DNA of 64,000 bases from Ornithinimicrobium ciconiae (lineage in GTDB: Bacteria; Actinomycetota; Actinomycetes; Actinomycetales; Dermatophilaceae), in NCBI RefSeq assembly GCF_007197575.1, contig NZ_CP041616.1, forward strand, positions 3,720,001 to 3,784,000. The letters are read 5' to 3'. Positions 45,468 to 54,617 of this stretch are shown here, piece after piece. The stretch's first letter is position 1; every line of letters starts with the position of its first letter. The notes beneath the pieces are model-generated. The model was not told the DNA's origin and did not search any database. It saw only the letters and a program-made list of their open reading frames with translations. Made by a program: the position numbers and the translations under genes.

Positions 45468-46019
45468 TCAGGAGTAGACGTGGGGAGCCAGAGTGCCCAC
45501 GACGCGCAGGTTGCGGTACTTCTCGGCGAAGTCCAGGCCGTAGCCGACGACGAAGGCGTTGGGGATGTCGAAGCCGACATAGCGCACGTCGATCTCCACC
45601 TTGGCAGCCTCCGGCTTGCGCAGCAGCGTGCAGATCTCGACCGACGCCGGGTGGCGGGAGTCAAGGTTGGAGCGGATCCAGCTCAACGTCAGCCCGGAGT
45701 CGATGATGTCCTCGACGATCAGGACGTGGCGACCGGTGATGTCGGTGTCCAGGTCCTTGAGGATCCGCACCACGCCGGAGGACTTTGTCCCCGAGCCGTA
45801 GGAGGAGACCGCCATCCAGTCCATCTCGGCGGTCCCGGGCAGGGCCCGCATCAGGTCGGCCATGACCACGACCGCACCCTTGAGCACACCGACCAACAAC
45901 ACATTCTTATCCTGGTAGTCGGCCCAGATATCGGCCGCCAGCTCCCCAAGTCGCGCTTGGATCTGCTCCTCGGAGAAGAGCACCTGCTCCAGGTCGGCAC
46001 CCATGTCCTCGGCGTCCAC
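45468..46019 (-). CDS. hpt: Hypoxanthine (guanine) phosphoribosyltransferase
   Basis: 183 residues. It salvages hypoxanthine and guanine with PRPP; the PRPP loop is [14 protein letters not shown], with upstream [20 protein letters not shown] and the C-terminal [16 protein letters not shown]. The GTG at 46019 has AGGAG five bases before it, and this gives the family's length; the frame runs a further 68 codons upstream through a short repeat but has no start support. In this neighbourhood hpt always lies between tilS and ftsH. Confidence 0.96.
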   Translation of the reverse strand: MDAEDMGADLEQVLFSEEQIQARLGELAADIWADYQDKNVLLVGVLKGAVVVMADLMRALPGTAEMDWMAVSSYGSGTKSSGVVRILKDLDTDITGRHVLIVEDIIDSGLTLSWIRSNLDSRHPASVEICTLLRKPEAAKVEIDVRYVGFDIPNAFVVGYGLDFAEKYRNLRVVGTLAPHVYS

Positions 46020-46064
46020 GTCATCTCCTGTGCTCGGTCGGGGTGCTCTGGTTGAGCGTGCCCA

Positions 46065-46095
46065 GTCGGTCTGGCTGTCGGTCTGGCTGTCGGTC
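46065..46095. repeat. Short tandem repeat, 12 bp x 2.6
   Basis: GTCGGTCTGGCT occurs twice in succession, followed by GTCGGTC. It lies between the tilS stop and the hpt start and is non-coding if hpt begins at 46019. It could also cause the spurious in-frame extension of hpt. Confidence 0.75.
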
Positions 46096-46132
46096 GTGAC
46101 CCGTCGGTTGCGCTCGATCGGGCGTTCCCACC

Positions 46133-47131
46133 TTAGGGGGTCCGGTCCAGCAGCGACACCAGACCTGCGCGCCGGTGCACCCGCAGCCCGCCGGGCAGGT
46201 CGACCGGCCCCTGCCCCCGCCATCCGGTGACCAGGTCATCGACGGCGCGCAGGTGCTCGGCGCTCAACGCCCCGGAGGGGGAGCCGGCACCGAGCGCGAG
46301 CTCGCGCCAGACCCGGCGTCGCACCGCGACCGGCAGGTCCACCAGCCGGCTCACCGGCCAGGGAGGCTCGCCGAGCTGCTCGTATGCCGTGCGCGCCGCC
46401 GCGTCCAACGCATCGGCATCGTCGCGGAGCAGGTCGGCAGAGCGCGCCAGCGCTGCCGAGATGCCAGGACCGAGCGCACCCTCCAGCACCGGCAGCAGGG
46501 CGCGCGCTCGCACCCGCGCGAACCCCGGGTCGGTGTTGTGCGGGTCCGTCCAGGTGCTCAGTCCCAGCGCGCGACAGGCGCCCTCGGTCTGGGTGCGCGA
46601 CACCGTCAGGAGGGGGCGGACGATCTGGATGACTGCCCCAGGTCCTGCAGGGCGCGCCACCGGCATACCGGCGAGCGAGCGCGCCCCGGATCCGCGCGCC
46701 AGGCCGAGGAGCACCTGCTCGGCCTGGTCGTCCCGGGTGTGACCGAGCAGGACGGCGGCGGCCCCGTGGGCCCTGGCTGCCTCCGTGAGCGCGGCGTATC
46801 GGGCGTCCCGGGCCGCCGACTCCGGGCCCTCCCCCGCGCGGGTGACCGTGACGGTCAGGACCTGCACCGGCGCCAGTCCCAGTTGCCGGCACTGCGCCGC
46901 GGCCTTCTCGGCCACCCGTGCCGACCCGGGCTGCAGCCCGTGGTCGACGACGACGGCTCCGACCGTGCCCCCCAGCCGGGGGACGACGAAGCCGGCGGCG
47001 GCGGCGAGCGCCAGGGAGTCTGCTCCCCCCGAGCAGCCCACCAGCAGGAACTGGCCCCCCAGGCCGAGGGACTGCACGGTCCGCCGGACCGCGACCCGGG
47101 CGGCGGCGACGTGCGGGTCGGGGCCGACCAC
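46133..47131 (-). CDS. tilS: tRNA(Ile)-lysidine synthase
   Basis: 332 residues. It modifies C34 of tRNA(Ile2) to lysidine. The PP-loop is [15 protein letters not shown], with [39 protein letters not shown] and the [12 protein letters not shown] region that follow in the family. The start is taken as the GTG at 47131, 7 bp after the upstream metalloprotease stop; no strong ribosome binding site is visible, so coupling is likely. The C-terminal TilS domain is short. Confidence 0.94.
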   Translation of the reverse strand: MVGPDPHVAAARVAVRRTVQSLGLGGQFLLVGCSGGADSLALAAAAGFVVPRLGGTVGAVVVDHGLQPGSARVAEKAAAQCRQLGLAPVQVLTVTVTRAGEGPESAARDARYAALTEAARAHGAAAVLLGHTRDDQAEQVLLGLARGSGARSLAGMPVARPAGPGAVIQIVRPLLTVSRTQTEGACRALGLSTWTDPHNTDPGFARVRARALLPVLEGALGPGISAALARSADLLRDDADALDAAARTAYEQLGEPPWPVSRLVDLPVAVRRRVWRELALGAGSPSGALSAEHLRAVDDLVTGWRGQGPVDLPGGLRVHRRAGLVSLLDRTP

Positions 47132-47138
47132 TGCCGAC

Positions 47139-48278
47139 TCAGCCGTGGACCCGAGCCACCCAGGCAGCAGGGTCGGCGATCTCCGCCGCCCGCGGCAGGG
47201 TCTCAGGTGACTCCCAGACGCGGTTGAACCCGTCACGGCCCACCTGGTCGGTGACGGTCCGGACAAAGACAGCGCCGTCGCGGTACTGCGCCATCTTGGC
47301 GTCCATGCCCAGCAGTCGGCGCAGGATCCGGTCGACCGAGCCGGAGCCCTTGCGCCGTTCCTGGAAGCGGGAGCGGATGGTGGCCACGCTGGGGATCACG
47401 GAGGGGCCGACGTCGTCCATGATCACGTCGGCGTGCCCCTCGAGCAGCGACATGATCGCCGTGACGGCGGCCAGCCGTTCGCGCTGTTCGGGGGTGGCCA
47501 GGACCTGGGTGATGTCAGTCTCGCCGCGGACCACGCCCGGCAGTGCCGAGACGATCTCCTGCACCCGTTGGCCGAGCTGGTCGGACTCGGGCACCAGCTG
47601 GGTGCCGAGCTCGCGCGCGGTGTCCAGGATGTGACCGCGCAGCCAGGGCACCGCGGTGAACTGCACCCGGTGGGTCTCCTCGTGCAGGCACACCCAGAGG
47701 CGGAAGTCGCTGGGATCCACGTCGAGGTCACGCTCGACGGTCAGGACATTGGGGGCGACCAGCAGGAGCCGGGGGGTGCTCTCGGGCGCGAGGTCGTACT
47801 GCCCCAGCACCTTGGTGCTCATCCAGGCCAGCATCCCGCCCACCTCGGCACCGGTGACCCGCCCACCGAGGCGTTGCGCCGTCGGCGAGGGGGCGCGTCC
47901 CTCCTTGGACCTGCTGGCGACGACGTGGTCGAGCACCGGGGCCAGCATCCCCTTCATCGAGACGGCGTTGGCCGCGATCCACCCTGCCCGGTCGACGACC
48001 AGCGGAGCGGGGGCACCCTCCGGCGCCCGCAGGCCACTGGTCTGCGCGACGGGCTCGACGGCCGCGGCAGCAGCACCACGCAGTTCGGCCACGAGCGTTG
48101 CGGCCTCCTGCCGGGAGACGCTGGGCCCGGCCGGAGCGAGCCGGCGCCCGGTGGACGCCGCGAAGTCCCAGTCGACATAGTCCGCACCCCGCGCGGACCT
48201 GCCCTCACCCCGGTCCCCGATCGGCCCGTCTGTCGTCGGGGAGTCGGGAGAGATCTGGTGATGGTTCGCGTCCGTCAT
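47139..48278 (-). CDS. Zinc-dependent metalloprotease, DUF2342 family
   Basis: 379 residues. The zinc site is in WVCLHEETHRVQF (HExxH), with further conserved segments LLLVAPNVLTVERDLDVDP, LEGHADVIMDDVGPSVIPS and LLGMDAKMAQYRDG. The family (TIGR03624) is restricted to actinobacteria and sits between dacB and tilS; some annotations call it F420 biosynthesis-associated, though the function is unknown. The start was set at the ATG at 48278; the upstream part of the frame is out of family. Confidence 0.9.
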   Translation of the reverse strand: MTDANHHQISPDSPTTDGPIGDRGEGRSARGADYVDWDFAASTGRRLAPAGPSVSRQEAATLVAELRGAAAAAVEPVAQTSGLRAPEGAPAPLVVDRAGWIAANAVSMKGMLAPVLDHVVASRSKEGRAPSPTAQRLGGRVTGAEVGGMLAWMSTKVLGQYDLAPESTPRLLLVAPNVLTVERDLDVDPSDFRLWVCLHEETHRVQFTAVPWLRGHILDTARELGTQLVPESDQLGQRVQEIVSALPGVVRGETDITQVLATPEQRERLAAVTAIMSLLEGHADVIMDDVGPSVIPSVATIRSRFQERRKGSGSVDRILRRLLGMDAKMAQYRDGAVFVRTVTDQVGRDGFNRVWESPETLPRAAEIADPAAWVARVHG

Positions 48279-48376
48279 ACAGCCCAACCTAACTGCCGGT
48301 GACGACGGTGCCACCCTGCGGACGACGCCGTGCGGCAGCGGCTCACCGATGACGGTGCTCGGCGCCGGCCTGGGTC

Positions 48377-49816
48377 TCAGCAGCCGCAGGACGCAAGTTC
48401 GGCGACGACCGAGTCCAGGACCGAGCGTGCCTCCAGACCCGAGGTCCCGTCGCGCCCCACCCCGTCGGCGATGGCGGCGTAGGCGAGGAGTCGATCGTCC
48501 CGGGTGACGACCAGTCCCGCCAGGGAGGTGACCCCGGGCAGCGACCCGGTCTTGGCGCGAGCGACCCCGACGGCCGGCGCCTGGCTGTCCAGCGCGAAGC
48601 GGTCCCACAGAGTGCCGCTGTAGCCGGCGATGGGCAGGGCGCCCAGCACCTCCTGCAGTTCCGGATGGCTCCCGTCGGCGCCCAGGATGAGCAGGTCCGC
48701 GAGCACGCGCACGGGGATGCTCGACCCGTCGGACAGACCGGACACGTCGGCGAGTTTCACCCCGGTGGTGTCGATCCCGTAGTCGGCCACCTGCTGGAGC
48801 ACCCAGTCCCGCACGGCCGCCGGGTCCGCCTGGGCGCCGTCGGCGATCGCGGCCTGCCGGGCCAACTGCTCCACCATCCCGTTGTCGCTGCTGGCCATCG
48901 CCTCGGCGAGCACGTCACGCGCCGGAGCCGACTCCACCTCCGCCAGCACCGTGGCGTCGGGGGGCGCGACCAGTCGCGGCACCTCCGTGGCGGGTCCGCC
49001 ACCGACAACAACGCCACGGTCGGTCAGCTCGGCGCGGAAGCGTATCGCCGCCGCCTGGGCCGGGTCCCGCGGCGAGGGGTCGTAGGGAATCGCCCGGTGC
49101 TGCTGCATCCCGAGCATGGTGATGGGGCCGGCATACCCCTCGGAGAGCCAGAAGTCCGTCCACCCGGCCGGTGCGTTCGGCCCCTCGCCATAGGAGGTGT
49201 CCAGTCGCAGCCGGACGGGGTGGTCCGCGGTGCCCAGCCCCTCGGCGCCGAGCGAGGCGGCGGTCTGCTCGGCCAGATCGCCGAGTCCGGCATGCCCCTC
49301 CACGAGATCGGGGTCGCCGCGACCGCCGGCCAGCATCATGTCGCCACCTGCTGTGAGCACGATCTGATCTGGCTCGGGACCGGTGACCACCCGGGTCCGG
49401 AAGGGTTGGTCCATGGGCAGGGTCGAGACGATCGCGGCCGCCGCCAGCAGCTTTGTCGTCGAGGCAGGAGTGAGCGCGCTGTCGCTGTTGCGGTCGAGGA
49501 CATGCTCCCCGGTGGCGACGTCCCGGATGGTGAGCCCGACACTGTCCCCCAGCCAGGCGTTGCTCAGTTCGCCCTCGATCTCCGTGGAGACCACTGCCGG
49601 ATCGACGGTCAGACCCGCGCCGACCGAGCGCAGGACCGGCTCCGGGGAGGGGGCCACTGTCGGACGGACGGCAGCCTGCGCGGCCACGACGCTGCCCTCC
49701 TGCGTCGAACCCCCTGCCGCACCGTCGCCGGTGGAACCGGCATAGGCTGCAGCTGCAGAGGGCAGGACCAGGCTGACCGACAGCAGCGCGGCTGCGGCTC
49801 GGCGTGCGCGATCCAT
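48377..49816 (-). CDS. dacB: D-alanyl-D-alanine carboxypeptidase/endopeptidase (PBP4 type, S13)
   Basis: 479 residues, exported. A signal peptide (~1-28, RRAAAALLSVSLVLPSAAAA) is followed by a penicillin-binding fold: SxxK in LTPASTTKLL, SxN in SSDNGMVEQ, and KTG in RAKTGSLPGVTSL. It trims stem peptides or cuts cross-links in peptidoglycan. It diverges from ppa, a pairing conserved in actinobacteria. Confidence 0.95.
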   Translation of the reverse strand: MDRARRAAAALLSVSLVLPSAAAAYAGSTGDGAAGGSTQEGSVVAAQAAVRPTVAPSPEPVLRSVGAGLTVDPAVVSTEIEGELSNAWLGDSVGLTIRDVATGEHVLDRNSDSALTPASTTKLLAAAAIVSTLPMDQPFRTRVVTGPEPDQIVLTAGGDMMLAGGRGDPDLVEGHAGLGDLAEQTAASLGAEGLGTADHPVRLRLDTSYGEGPNAPAGWTDFWLSEGYAGPITMLGMQQHRAIPYDPSPRDPAQAAAIRFRAELTDRGVVVGGGPATEVPRLVAPPDATVLAEVESAPARDVLAEAMASSDNGMVEQLARQAAIADGAQADPAAVRDWVLQQVADYGIDTTGVKLADVSGLSDGSSIPVRVLADLLILGADGSHPELQEVLGALPIAGYSGTLWDRFALDSQAPAVGVARAKTGSLPGVTSLAGLVVTRDDRLLAYAAIADGVGRDGTSGLEARSVLDSVVAELASCGC

Positions 49817-49914
49817 GGGTCCTGCTTTCCCGAAACGACGTTCGTGGGTGAAACTCTTTCCAGCAGAGTAAACGCCGAACCTTTGAACCGCCCCGACCAG
49901 GAAGGGTTGACCTC

Positions 49915-50442
49915 ATGCATTTCGACGTGACCATCGAGATCCCACAGGGAAGCCGCAACAAGTACGAGGTGGACCACGCCACCGGTCGCATCCGGCTGGA
50001 CCGGATGCTCTTCACTGCGACGCGGTACCCCGCCGACTACGGCTACATCGAGGACACGCTCGGCGAGGACAGCGACCCGCTGGACGCGCTCGTGCTGCTT
50101 GATGAGCCGACCTGGCCGGGATGCCTGGTCGCGGCGCGCCCCATCGGCATGTTCCACATGCGCGACGAGGCCGGTGGTGACGACAAGATCATCTGCGTGC
50201 CGGCCGATGACCCCCGCAAGTCCAACATCCGCGAGCTGGAGCACATCGGAGACCACACCCGCCTGGAGATCCAGCACTTCTTCGAGGTCTACAAGGACCT
50301 GGAGCCGGGCAAGTCCGTCGAGGGCGCGCACTGGGCCGGCCGGGCCGAGGCGGAGCAGACCTACCACGAGGCTGTCCAGCGCGCCAAGGACGCGGGGCTG
50401 AGCACTGCTCGTTGGGCAGGACCGGGCAACCAGGGTCACTGA
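49915..50442 (+). CDS. ppa: Inorganic pyrophosphatase, family I
   Basis: 175 residues. It hydrolyses the pyrophosphate made by biosynthetic ligases. Signatures are [39 protein letters not shown] with the metal-binding aspartates, and the VPADDPR segment. Length and motifs are standard for the family. It converges with the NlpC/P60 gene, and a shared hairpin lies between them. Confidence 0.97.
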   Translation: MHFDVTIEIPQGSRNKYEVDHATGRIRLDRMLFTATRYPADYGYIEDTLGEDSDPLDALVLLDEPTWPGCLVAARPIGMFHMRDEAGGDDKIICVPADDPRKSNIRELEHIGDHTRLEIQHFFEVYKDLEPGKSVEGAHWAGRAEAEQTYHEAVQRAKDAGLSTARWAGPGNQGH

Positions 50443-50450
50443 CCTCTCGT

Positions 50451-50484
50451 CCCTGACCTCGGCGCCACCAGCGCTAGGTCAGGG
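50451..50484. terminator. Bidirectional hairpin between ppa and the NlpC/P60 gene
   Basis: CCCTGACCT (50451-50459) pairs with AGGTCAGGG (50476-50484); an inner GGCGC/GCGC adds to the stem. It overlaps the NlpC/P60 stop codon and lies just past ppa. Confidence 0.7.
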
Positions 50485-52128
50485 GCGCCCCGCGGAGGAC
50501 ATGAGGCCAGAGACGTAGTACATGCTGGTGATCTTCGTCCCGCTCCAGCCCGAGTCACGCAGGGAGTGGATCACCTGGCCGTCCCCGAGGTAGATCCCGA
50601 CGTGATAGATGCCTGACTGGCTGCCGTTCGAGCTGTAGAAGAGCAGGTCGCCGCGTTGCGCCTGAGTCACCGGCACATGGGCCGTCTCCGCGTACTGGAC
50701 CCGGCTGGAGTGCGTGAGGTTGACCCCCGCCTGCGCCCAGGACATCTTGGTGAGACCGGAGCAGTCATAGCCGGTCGGTCCCTCGCCACCCCAGATGTAG
50801 GGCTTGCCGATCTGCTGGTGGGCGTAGCTGATGGCCGTCTCGGCTCCTGGTGCCGGCGCCGGCGGAGCAGGCGGCGGCTCCGGGGCGGGAGGCGGCTCCG
50901 GGGCAGGTGGCGGAGTCGGCGTCGGGCTCGGCGTGGGGCTCGGCGTGGGAGTTGGCGCCGGGGGCTCCGGGGCGGGAGGCGGCTCCGGGGCAGGTGGCGG
51001 AGTCGGCGTCGGGGTCGGCGTGGGAGTGGGCGTTGGGGCCGGGGGCTCCGGGGCCGGAGGCGGCGTGGGAGTCGGGCTCGGCGTGGGAGTCGGGCTCGGC
51101 GTGGGAGTCGGCGGCGTGGGAGTCGGCGGCGTGGGAGTCGGGCTCGGCGTGGGAGTCGGCGGCGTCGGCCGTGAGCTCGGTCGCGGATCCTCAGGGGCCG
51201 GCCGCGGGGCCGGAGCAGCAGTGGGCGTCGGCGCGGCGGTGGGTGCCGGCGCCTGTGTCGCGCCGGGAGCCGGAGCCACGGGGGCTGGAGAGTCCGTCAC
51301 CTGTGCATCCCGGGCGGCCTCCTCGGCTGCAGCCTGCGCCGCGAGCTCTTCCTCGACCCTGCGCTGCTCGGCCTCCGCTGCACGGCGGTCGGACTCGTCC
51401 TGCAGGTGCTGCTGGCGAGTGCGCTCGGTGTCCAGCGAGACCTGGCGTAGTCGGGACAGTTCCAGGATCGTGGCCTCTCGCTCGGCGGCAAGGCGCCGGC
51501 TCTGCTCCTCGGCCTCCTCAAGAGCCGCCTCGGCAGCGACCTGTGCGTCTTCGGCCCGGATCGCTGCGGCCTCGGCCTGCGCGGCGGCCAGGGCTGCCTC
51601 GCGCTCAAGCGCTTCTGCCGTGCCGGACGCGAGCGAGGCATCGCTGACGTCCCGCGCGCGGATCCGCCCCACGACCTCCAGGGAGCCCGCCCGGTCGAGC
51701 AGATCACCTGGCCCGGCCGACAGGAGCACCTCCAAGGTGGACAGCCCGCCGGACTTGTAGGCCTCCTTGGCGTGACGTCCCAGCACCGCAGTGGCCACCT
51801 CTGCCTCCGCGCTGGCGGCAGCCGAGAGCTCTGCAAGACGCTCGGCCTCCGCAGCGGCAGTCTCGGCCTCGTAGGCAGCCAGGGCCGAGTCCTCACCAGC
51901 AACCAGTGCCTGCTGCTCGGCCGCGCGCACCTGGGCGGTGTAACCCCGCATCAGGGCGTCGAGTTCACCGACCCGGCCCTCCGTGTCGACCACGACCTGC
52001 CGGGCCTGGGCCACCTCCTGCTCGCTGGGCACCTGGTCCTCTGCGCCGGCTGCCGGGACGGCCGGGAGGAGCAGGAGGCTGCTGGCAAGGAGCGCGCCAT
52101 AGCGCGTACGGCGTCCGGGGCGGATCAC
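50479..52128 (-). CDS. Secreted NlpC/P60 peptidoglycan endopeptidase (RipA-like)
   Basis: 549 residues. A signal peptide (~1-28) is followed by a long alanine/glutamate-rich coiled coil (~30-275), a Pro/Thr/Glu/Ser linker (~276-427) and an NlpC/P60 domain (~428-549). The catalytic Cys is in [11 protein letters not shown] and the His in IYHVGIYLG. The architecture matches RipA- and RipC-type hydrolases that cut D-Glu-mDAP bonds during division, with the coiled coil acting as an autoinhibitory or recruitment module. The start is GTG. The long upstream region is shared with the divergent DUF3352 gene. Confidence 0.94.
   Translation of the reverse strand: MIRPGRRTRYGALLASSLLLLPAVPAAGAEDQVPSEQEVAQARQVVVDTEGRVGELDALMRGYTAQVRAAEQQALVAGEDSALAAYEAETAAAEAERLAELSAAASAEAEVATAVLGRHAKEAYKSGGLSTLEVLLSAGPGDLLDRAGSLEVVGRIRARDVSDASLASGTAEALEREAALAAAQAEAAAIRAEDAQVAAEAALEEAEEQSRRLAAEREATILELSRLRQVSLDTERTRQQHLQDESDRRAAEAEQRRVEEELAAQAAAEEAARDAQVTDSPAPVAPAPGATQAPAPTAAPTPTAAPAPRPAPEDPRPSSRPTPPTPTPSPTPTPPTPTPPTPTPSPTPTPSPTPTPPPAPEPPAPTPTPTPTPTPTPPPAPEPPPAPEPPAPTPTPSPTPSPTPTPPPAPEPPPAPEPPPAPPAPAPGAETAISYAHQQIGKPYIWGGEGPTGYDCSGLTKMSWAQAGVNLTHSSRVQYAETAHVPVTQAQRGDLLFYSSNGSQSGIYHVGIYLGDGQVIHSLRDSGWSGTKITSMYYVSGLMSSAGRP
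50848..51300 (-). repeat. Coding low-complexity PT/PE-rich tract
   Basis: Short repeats of [14 protein letters not shown] and similar units encode the linker of the NlpC/P60 protein. The DNA consists of reiterated GGCGTGGGAGTC- and GGGGCGGGAGGC-like units, so copy number may vary between strains. Confidence 0.85.
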
Positions 52129-52475
52129 AGCAACTCACTTCCGTGTGACAGGTGGCCGCCGAGGGCAAAAGGAGACGCGACCGCCCATGACGGTATGCCC
52201 AAATCACCCCACGCGAAACTCCAGCCACACGCATTTCTGCAGGTCACAACCGTCACAGCCGTCACACTGCACTCCGGCTGCCGATCTGTTCGAAATCACA
52301 CTCATGTCTTTCAGCAGGTCACTTATGCGCCCGCCGAAATCGCCATCGTCTTCGATCACCCGGTCACGATTCGATAACGAAAAATGTATGCACGGTATCC
52401 TGGGAAGCATTCGAACCGTCCCACGGCTGCCGTGAGCCGATCGGTGAGACCTCGACACGATCCCAAGGGGGAACC
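52129..52475. other. Divergent intergenic region, 347 bp
   Basis: No gene is recognisable. The half next to the DUF3352 gene (about 52280-52400) is A+T-richer than the surroundings and probably holds both promoters. The half next to the NlpC/P60 gene contains three TGTGAC direct repeats (minus strand, 52243-52266). AGGGGG lies about eight bases before the DUF3352 ATG. I looked for a c-di-AMP riboswitch, common before such hydrolase genes in actinobacteria, and did not find its conserved core. Confidence 0.6.
52243..52266 (-). repeat. Three TGTGAC repeats at 9-bp spacing
   Basis: On the plus strand GTCACA occurs at 52243, 52252 and 52261. On the minus strand, which is sense for the NlpC/P60 gene, it reads TGTGAC-N3 three times. 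TGTGA is the half-site of actinobacterial CRP/GlxR regulators, but the expected inverted partner is not present. Confidence 0.6.
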
Positions 52476-54074
52476 ATGACTGCACCACCTGCCGGCGCTT
52501 TCGATCCATCCCAGAGCGCCTCCTATACCTACGAGCCGCCCCAGCAGGGCAGCAAGAGCCGACCGGCTCTGCTGGTCGCCCTGGCAGTGGTGGCAGCCCT
52601 GGTCATCGGCGGAGGTGCCTTCGCCGTGACGCGCGCCCTCGGTGGCGGCGGCGACCAGCCGGCGAGCGCCCTCCCGGCTGACACCGCGGCCTACCTGCGA
52701 CTGGACATCGACCCGAAGGTCGGCCAGAAGATCGCTGCGGTGCGCTTCTTCGACGCGCTCGACGACGATGCCCTCGAGACACTGCGCAGCGAGGACATCC
52801 GCAAGGAGTTCTTCGACTGGATGGCTGAGGAGGAGGAGGCCTTCGCCTCCATCGACTACGCCGAGGACATCGAGCCCTGGCTGGGCGATCGGATGGGCCT
52901 GGGGATCGTGCCCAACGGCAGCGACGAGCCCTTCTTCGGCATCGCGCTGCAGGTCAAGGACGAGGACGCTGCCAACGAGGGACTGACCAAGCTGCAGGAG
53001 GCGACCAACAGCACCAGCGACGACGGCCTGGACTGGTACTTCCACGGCGACTACGCCGTCCTGACCACCACCGACGCGGTCGGCTCGCTGCAGGACCTCG
53101 TGGAGGAAGGCACCCTCGCTGACAAGGACACCTTCACGCAGGACATGGCTGCCCTGGGCGATGAGGGTGTCGTCTCCGGCTGGGTCGATGTGGAGCCGTT
53201 GGCAGCACTCGTCGACAGCCCGCTGGCGCAGGAGACCCTGGATGACGCCAGCGCACTGGACGCCACCGGCGCCCTAGGCAGCATGGCCGGCACGAGCCAG
53301 CTGGCCAGCGAGGCTGCGACCGGCCGCTACGCCGCCGCCGTGCGCTTCTCCGAGAACAACATCGAGGTCCACGGCGTGACCCGTGGCCTCGAGGCCACCG
53401 GCATCGAGGGCGGGGACAGCGCTCAGCTGATCCTGGACCTGCCGGAGGACACCGTCGGGGCCTTCGGGCTGGAGCACGGTGACCAGCTGGTCGCCAACGC
53501 CTACGCCGCCTTCCAGGAGCAGTTCCCGCAGGAGGTCACCGAGGCCGAGCAGTCCGCGGCAGAGGCTGGCTTCACCCTGCCCGACGACATCCAGACCCTG
53601 GTCGGCAGCAGCCTCGTGCTGTCGGCGGGCCCGGGCCTCCTGGAGCTCGAGGACCTGGACGACATGCAGCTGTGGGAGGTCGCCTACCGCAGCGAGACTG
53701 ACACCGACGCCGCACAGGATCTGCTGACCCGCGCCTTCGGCGCCGCCGGGACCCCAGAGGCAGACGATTTCCTGATCCAGCGCACCGACGATGGCGCCCT
53801 GACCCTCGGCGTCTCCCAGTCCTACGTCGACGCCGTCGCCGAGGGCGGAACCCTGGGTGACACCGACCTCTTCAAGAGCGCAGTGCCCAACGCTGGCGAC
53901 GCTGACTCCGTGTTCTACGTCAACATCAACAGCCTGGAGCACCTCTACCTCAACGAGGTCGAGGACGCTGAGGCGAAGAACGCTCTGGAGCAGCTGGCAG
54001 CCGTGGGCTTCAGCGCTGCCGCGGACAACGAGGGCAACGGCGAGTTCACCCTCCGCTTCGTGGCCGACGAGTGA
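52476..54074 (+). CDS. DUF3352 domain protein, single-pass membrane
   Basis: 532 residues. A Pro/Gln-rich cytoplasmic N-terminus is followed by one membrane helix (~31-55, PALLVALAVVAALVIGGGAF) and a large acidic extracellular domain of the DUF3352 family (PADTAAYLRLDIDPKVGQK, AVLTTTD, GRYAAAVRFSE). The family is common in actinobacteria and has no known function. It diverges from the NlpC/P60 gene, so a cell-envelope role is plausible. A strong terminator follows. Confidence 0.88.
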   Translation: MTAPPAGAFDPSQSASYTYEPPQQGSKSRPALLVALAVVAALVIGGGAFAVTRALGGGGDQPASALPADTAAYLRLDIDPKVGQKIAAVRFFDALDDDALETLRSEDIRKEFFDWMAEEEEAFASIDYAEDIEPWLGDRMGLGIVPNGSDEPFFGIALQVKDEDAANEGLTKLQEATNSTSDDGLDWYFHGDYAVLTTTDAVGSLQDLVEEGTLADKDTFTQDMAALGDEGVVSGWVDVEPLAALVDSPLAQETLDDASALDATGALGSMAGTSQLASEAATGRYAAAVRFSENNIEVHGVTRGLEATGIEGGDSAQLILDLPEDTVGAFGLEHGDQLVANAYAAFQEQFPQEVTEAEQSAAEAGFTLPDDIQTLVGSSLVLSAGPGLLELEDLDDMQLWEVAYRSETDTDAAQDLLTRAFGAAGTPEADDFLIQRTDDGALTLGVSQSYVDAVAEGGTLGDTDLFKSAVPNAGDADSVFYVNINSLEHLYLNEVEDAEAKNALEQLAAVGFSAAADNEGNGEFTLRFVADE

Positions 54075-54121
54075 CGCACTGGGGACGGGAGTGATCCACC
54101 CCGGTCCCTGAGTCGCGCAAC

Positions 54122-54160
54122 GCAAGAGGCCCACCCGGTCTGACCGGGTGGGCCTCTTGC
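54122..54160. terminator. Terminator behind the DUF3352 gene
   Basis: An almost perfect 18-bp stem (GCAAGAGGCCCACCCGGT with ACCGGGTGGGCCTCTTGC) closes on a CTG loop, 48 bp past the stop. It is the longest perfect hairpin in the window. Confidence 0.88.
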
Positions 54161-54372
54161 AGCCCACCTCAGGGTTGCGTGCCGCATAGACCGCAGCAAG
54201 GCCGACATGGTCGAAGGGGCCTCGTCGAAGCCGAGTGAGTGTCGGCTGGCCGGGGATTACCGGTACGCCCGTTGAGGTACATCCCAGACGATCCACCCCG
54301 GTGGCAGCGTCGGCGCGCCACCAGGGTCCGGCTCTGCGACCGGCCAGTGGTCGCAATGTGCCCGCAAACGCA
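54161..54372. other. Intergenic DNA without recognised features
   Basis: About 210 bp between two terminator hairpins. Short frames on both strands have no start support and one runs through the tRNA. I see no promoter-like pattern that I would defend. Confidence 0.6.
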
Positions 54373-54420
54373 AGTGCAGGCCAGGCCGTGAACCTTCCGG
54401 AACACGGTCTGGCCTGCACT
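54373..54420 (-). terminator. Hairpin behind the tRNA-Thr gene
   Basis: AGTGCAGGCCAG-CCGTG pairs with CACGG-CTGGCCTGCACT with one internal mismatch, topped by TTCC/GGAA. It lies 8 bp past the tRNA 3' end and is probably its terminator. T content downstream is modest (TTGCGTTTG). Confidence 0.65.
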
Positions 54421-54427
54421 GGTTCTG

Positions 54428-54501
54428 AGCCGCCTATCGGAATCGAACCGATGACCTATTCATTACGAGTGAATCGCTCTAGCCGACTGAGCTAAGGCGG
54501 C
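54428..54501 (-). tRNA. tRNA-Thr (anticodon CGT)
   Basis: 74 nt fold into a complete cloverleaf: acceptor GCCGCCT with AGGCGGC, D-stem GCTC/GAGC, anticodon stem ATTCA/TGAAT with loop CTCGTAA (anticodon CGT, reading ACG codons), T-stem ATCGG/CCGAT with loop TTCGATT, and discriminator U. CCA is not encoded. The gene stands alone between the hairpin and the hydrolase gene. No integrase or attachment duplication is visible beside it. Confidence 0.95.
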
Positions 54502-54617
54502 ACACGCCCCGCAGAGGGCGCCAAGGGAGGATAACCGATCGTGAGACGCCAGAGCGAATCGCCCGCCCGGTCACGAACGCTGCCAGCAGGGCAGCGCGCC
54601 GTCCATCCCGATCCCTG

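Noticed and set aside
50848..51300. Non-coding repeat or CRISPR-like array
   Set aside because: The repeats keep the reading frame of the NlpC/P60 gene and encode its Pro/Thr/Glu linker.
52129..52475. c-di-AMP (ydaO-type) riboswitch upstream of the NlpC/P60 gene
   Set aside because: Expected from other actinobacterial cell-wall hydrolase genes, but I could not find the conserved core segments; a covariance-model search would be decisive.
54235..54495. 86-codon plus-strand frame across the tRNA region
   Set aside because: It reads through the tRNA-Thr gene and a hairpin and has no start support.
54428..54501. tRNA-Thr as an attachment site of an integrated element
   Set aside because: No integrase, no repeated tRNA end and only housekeeping genes on both sides.
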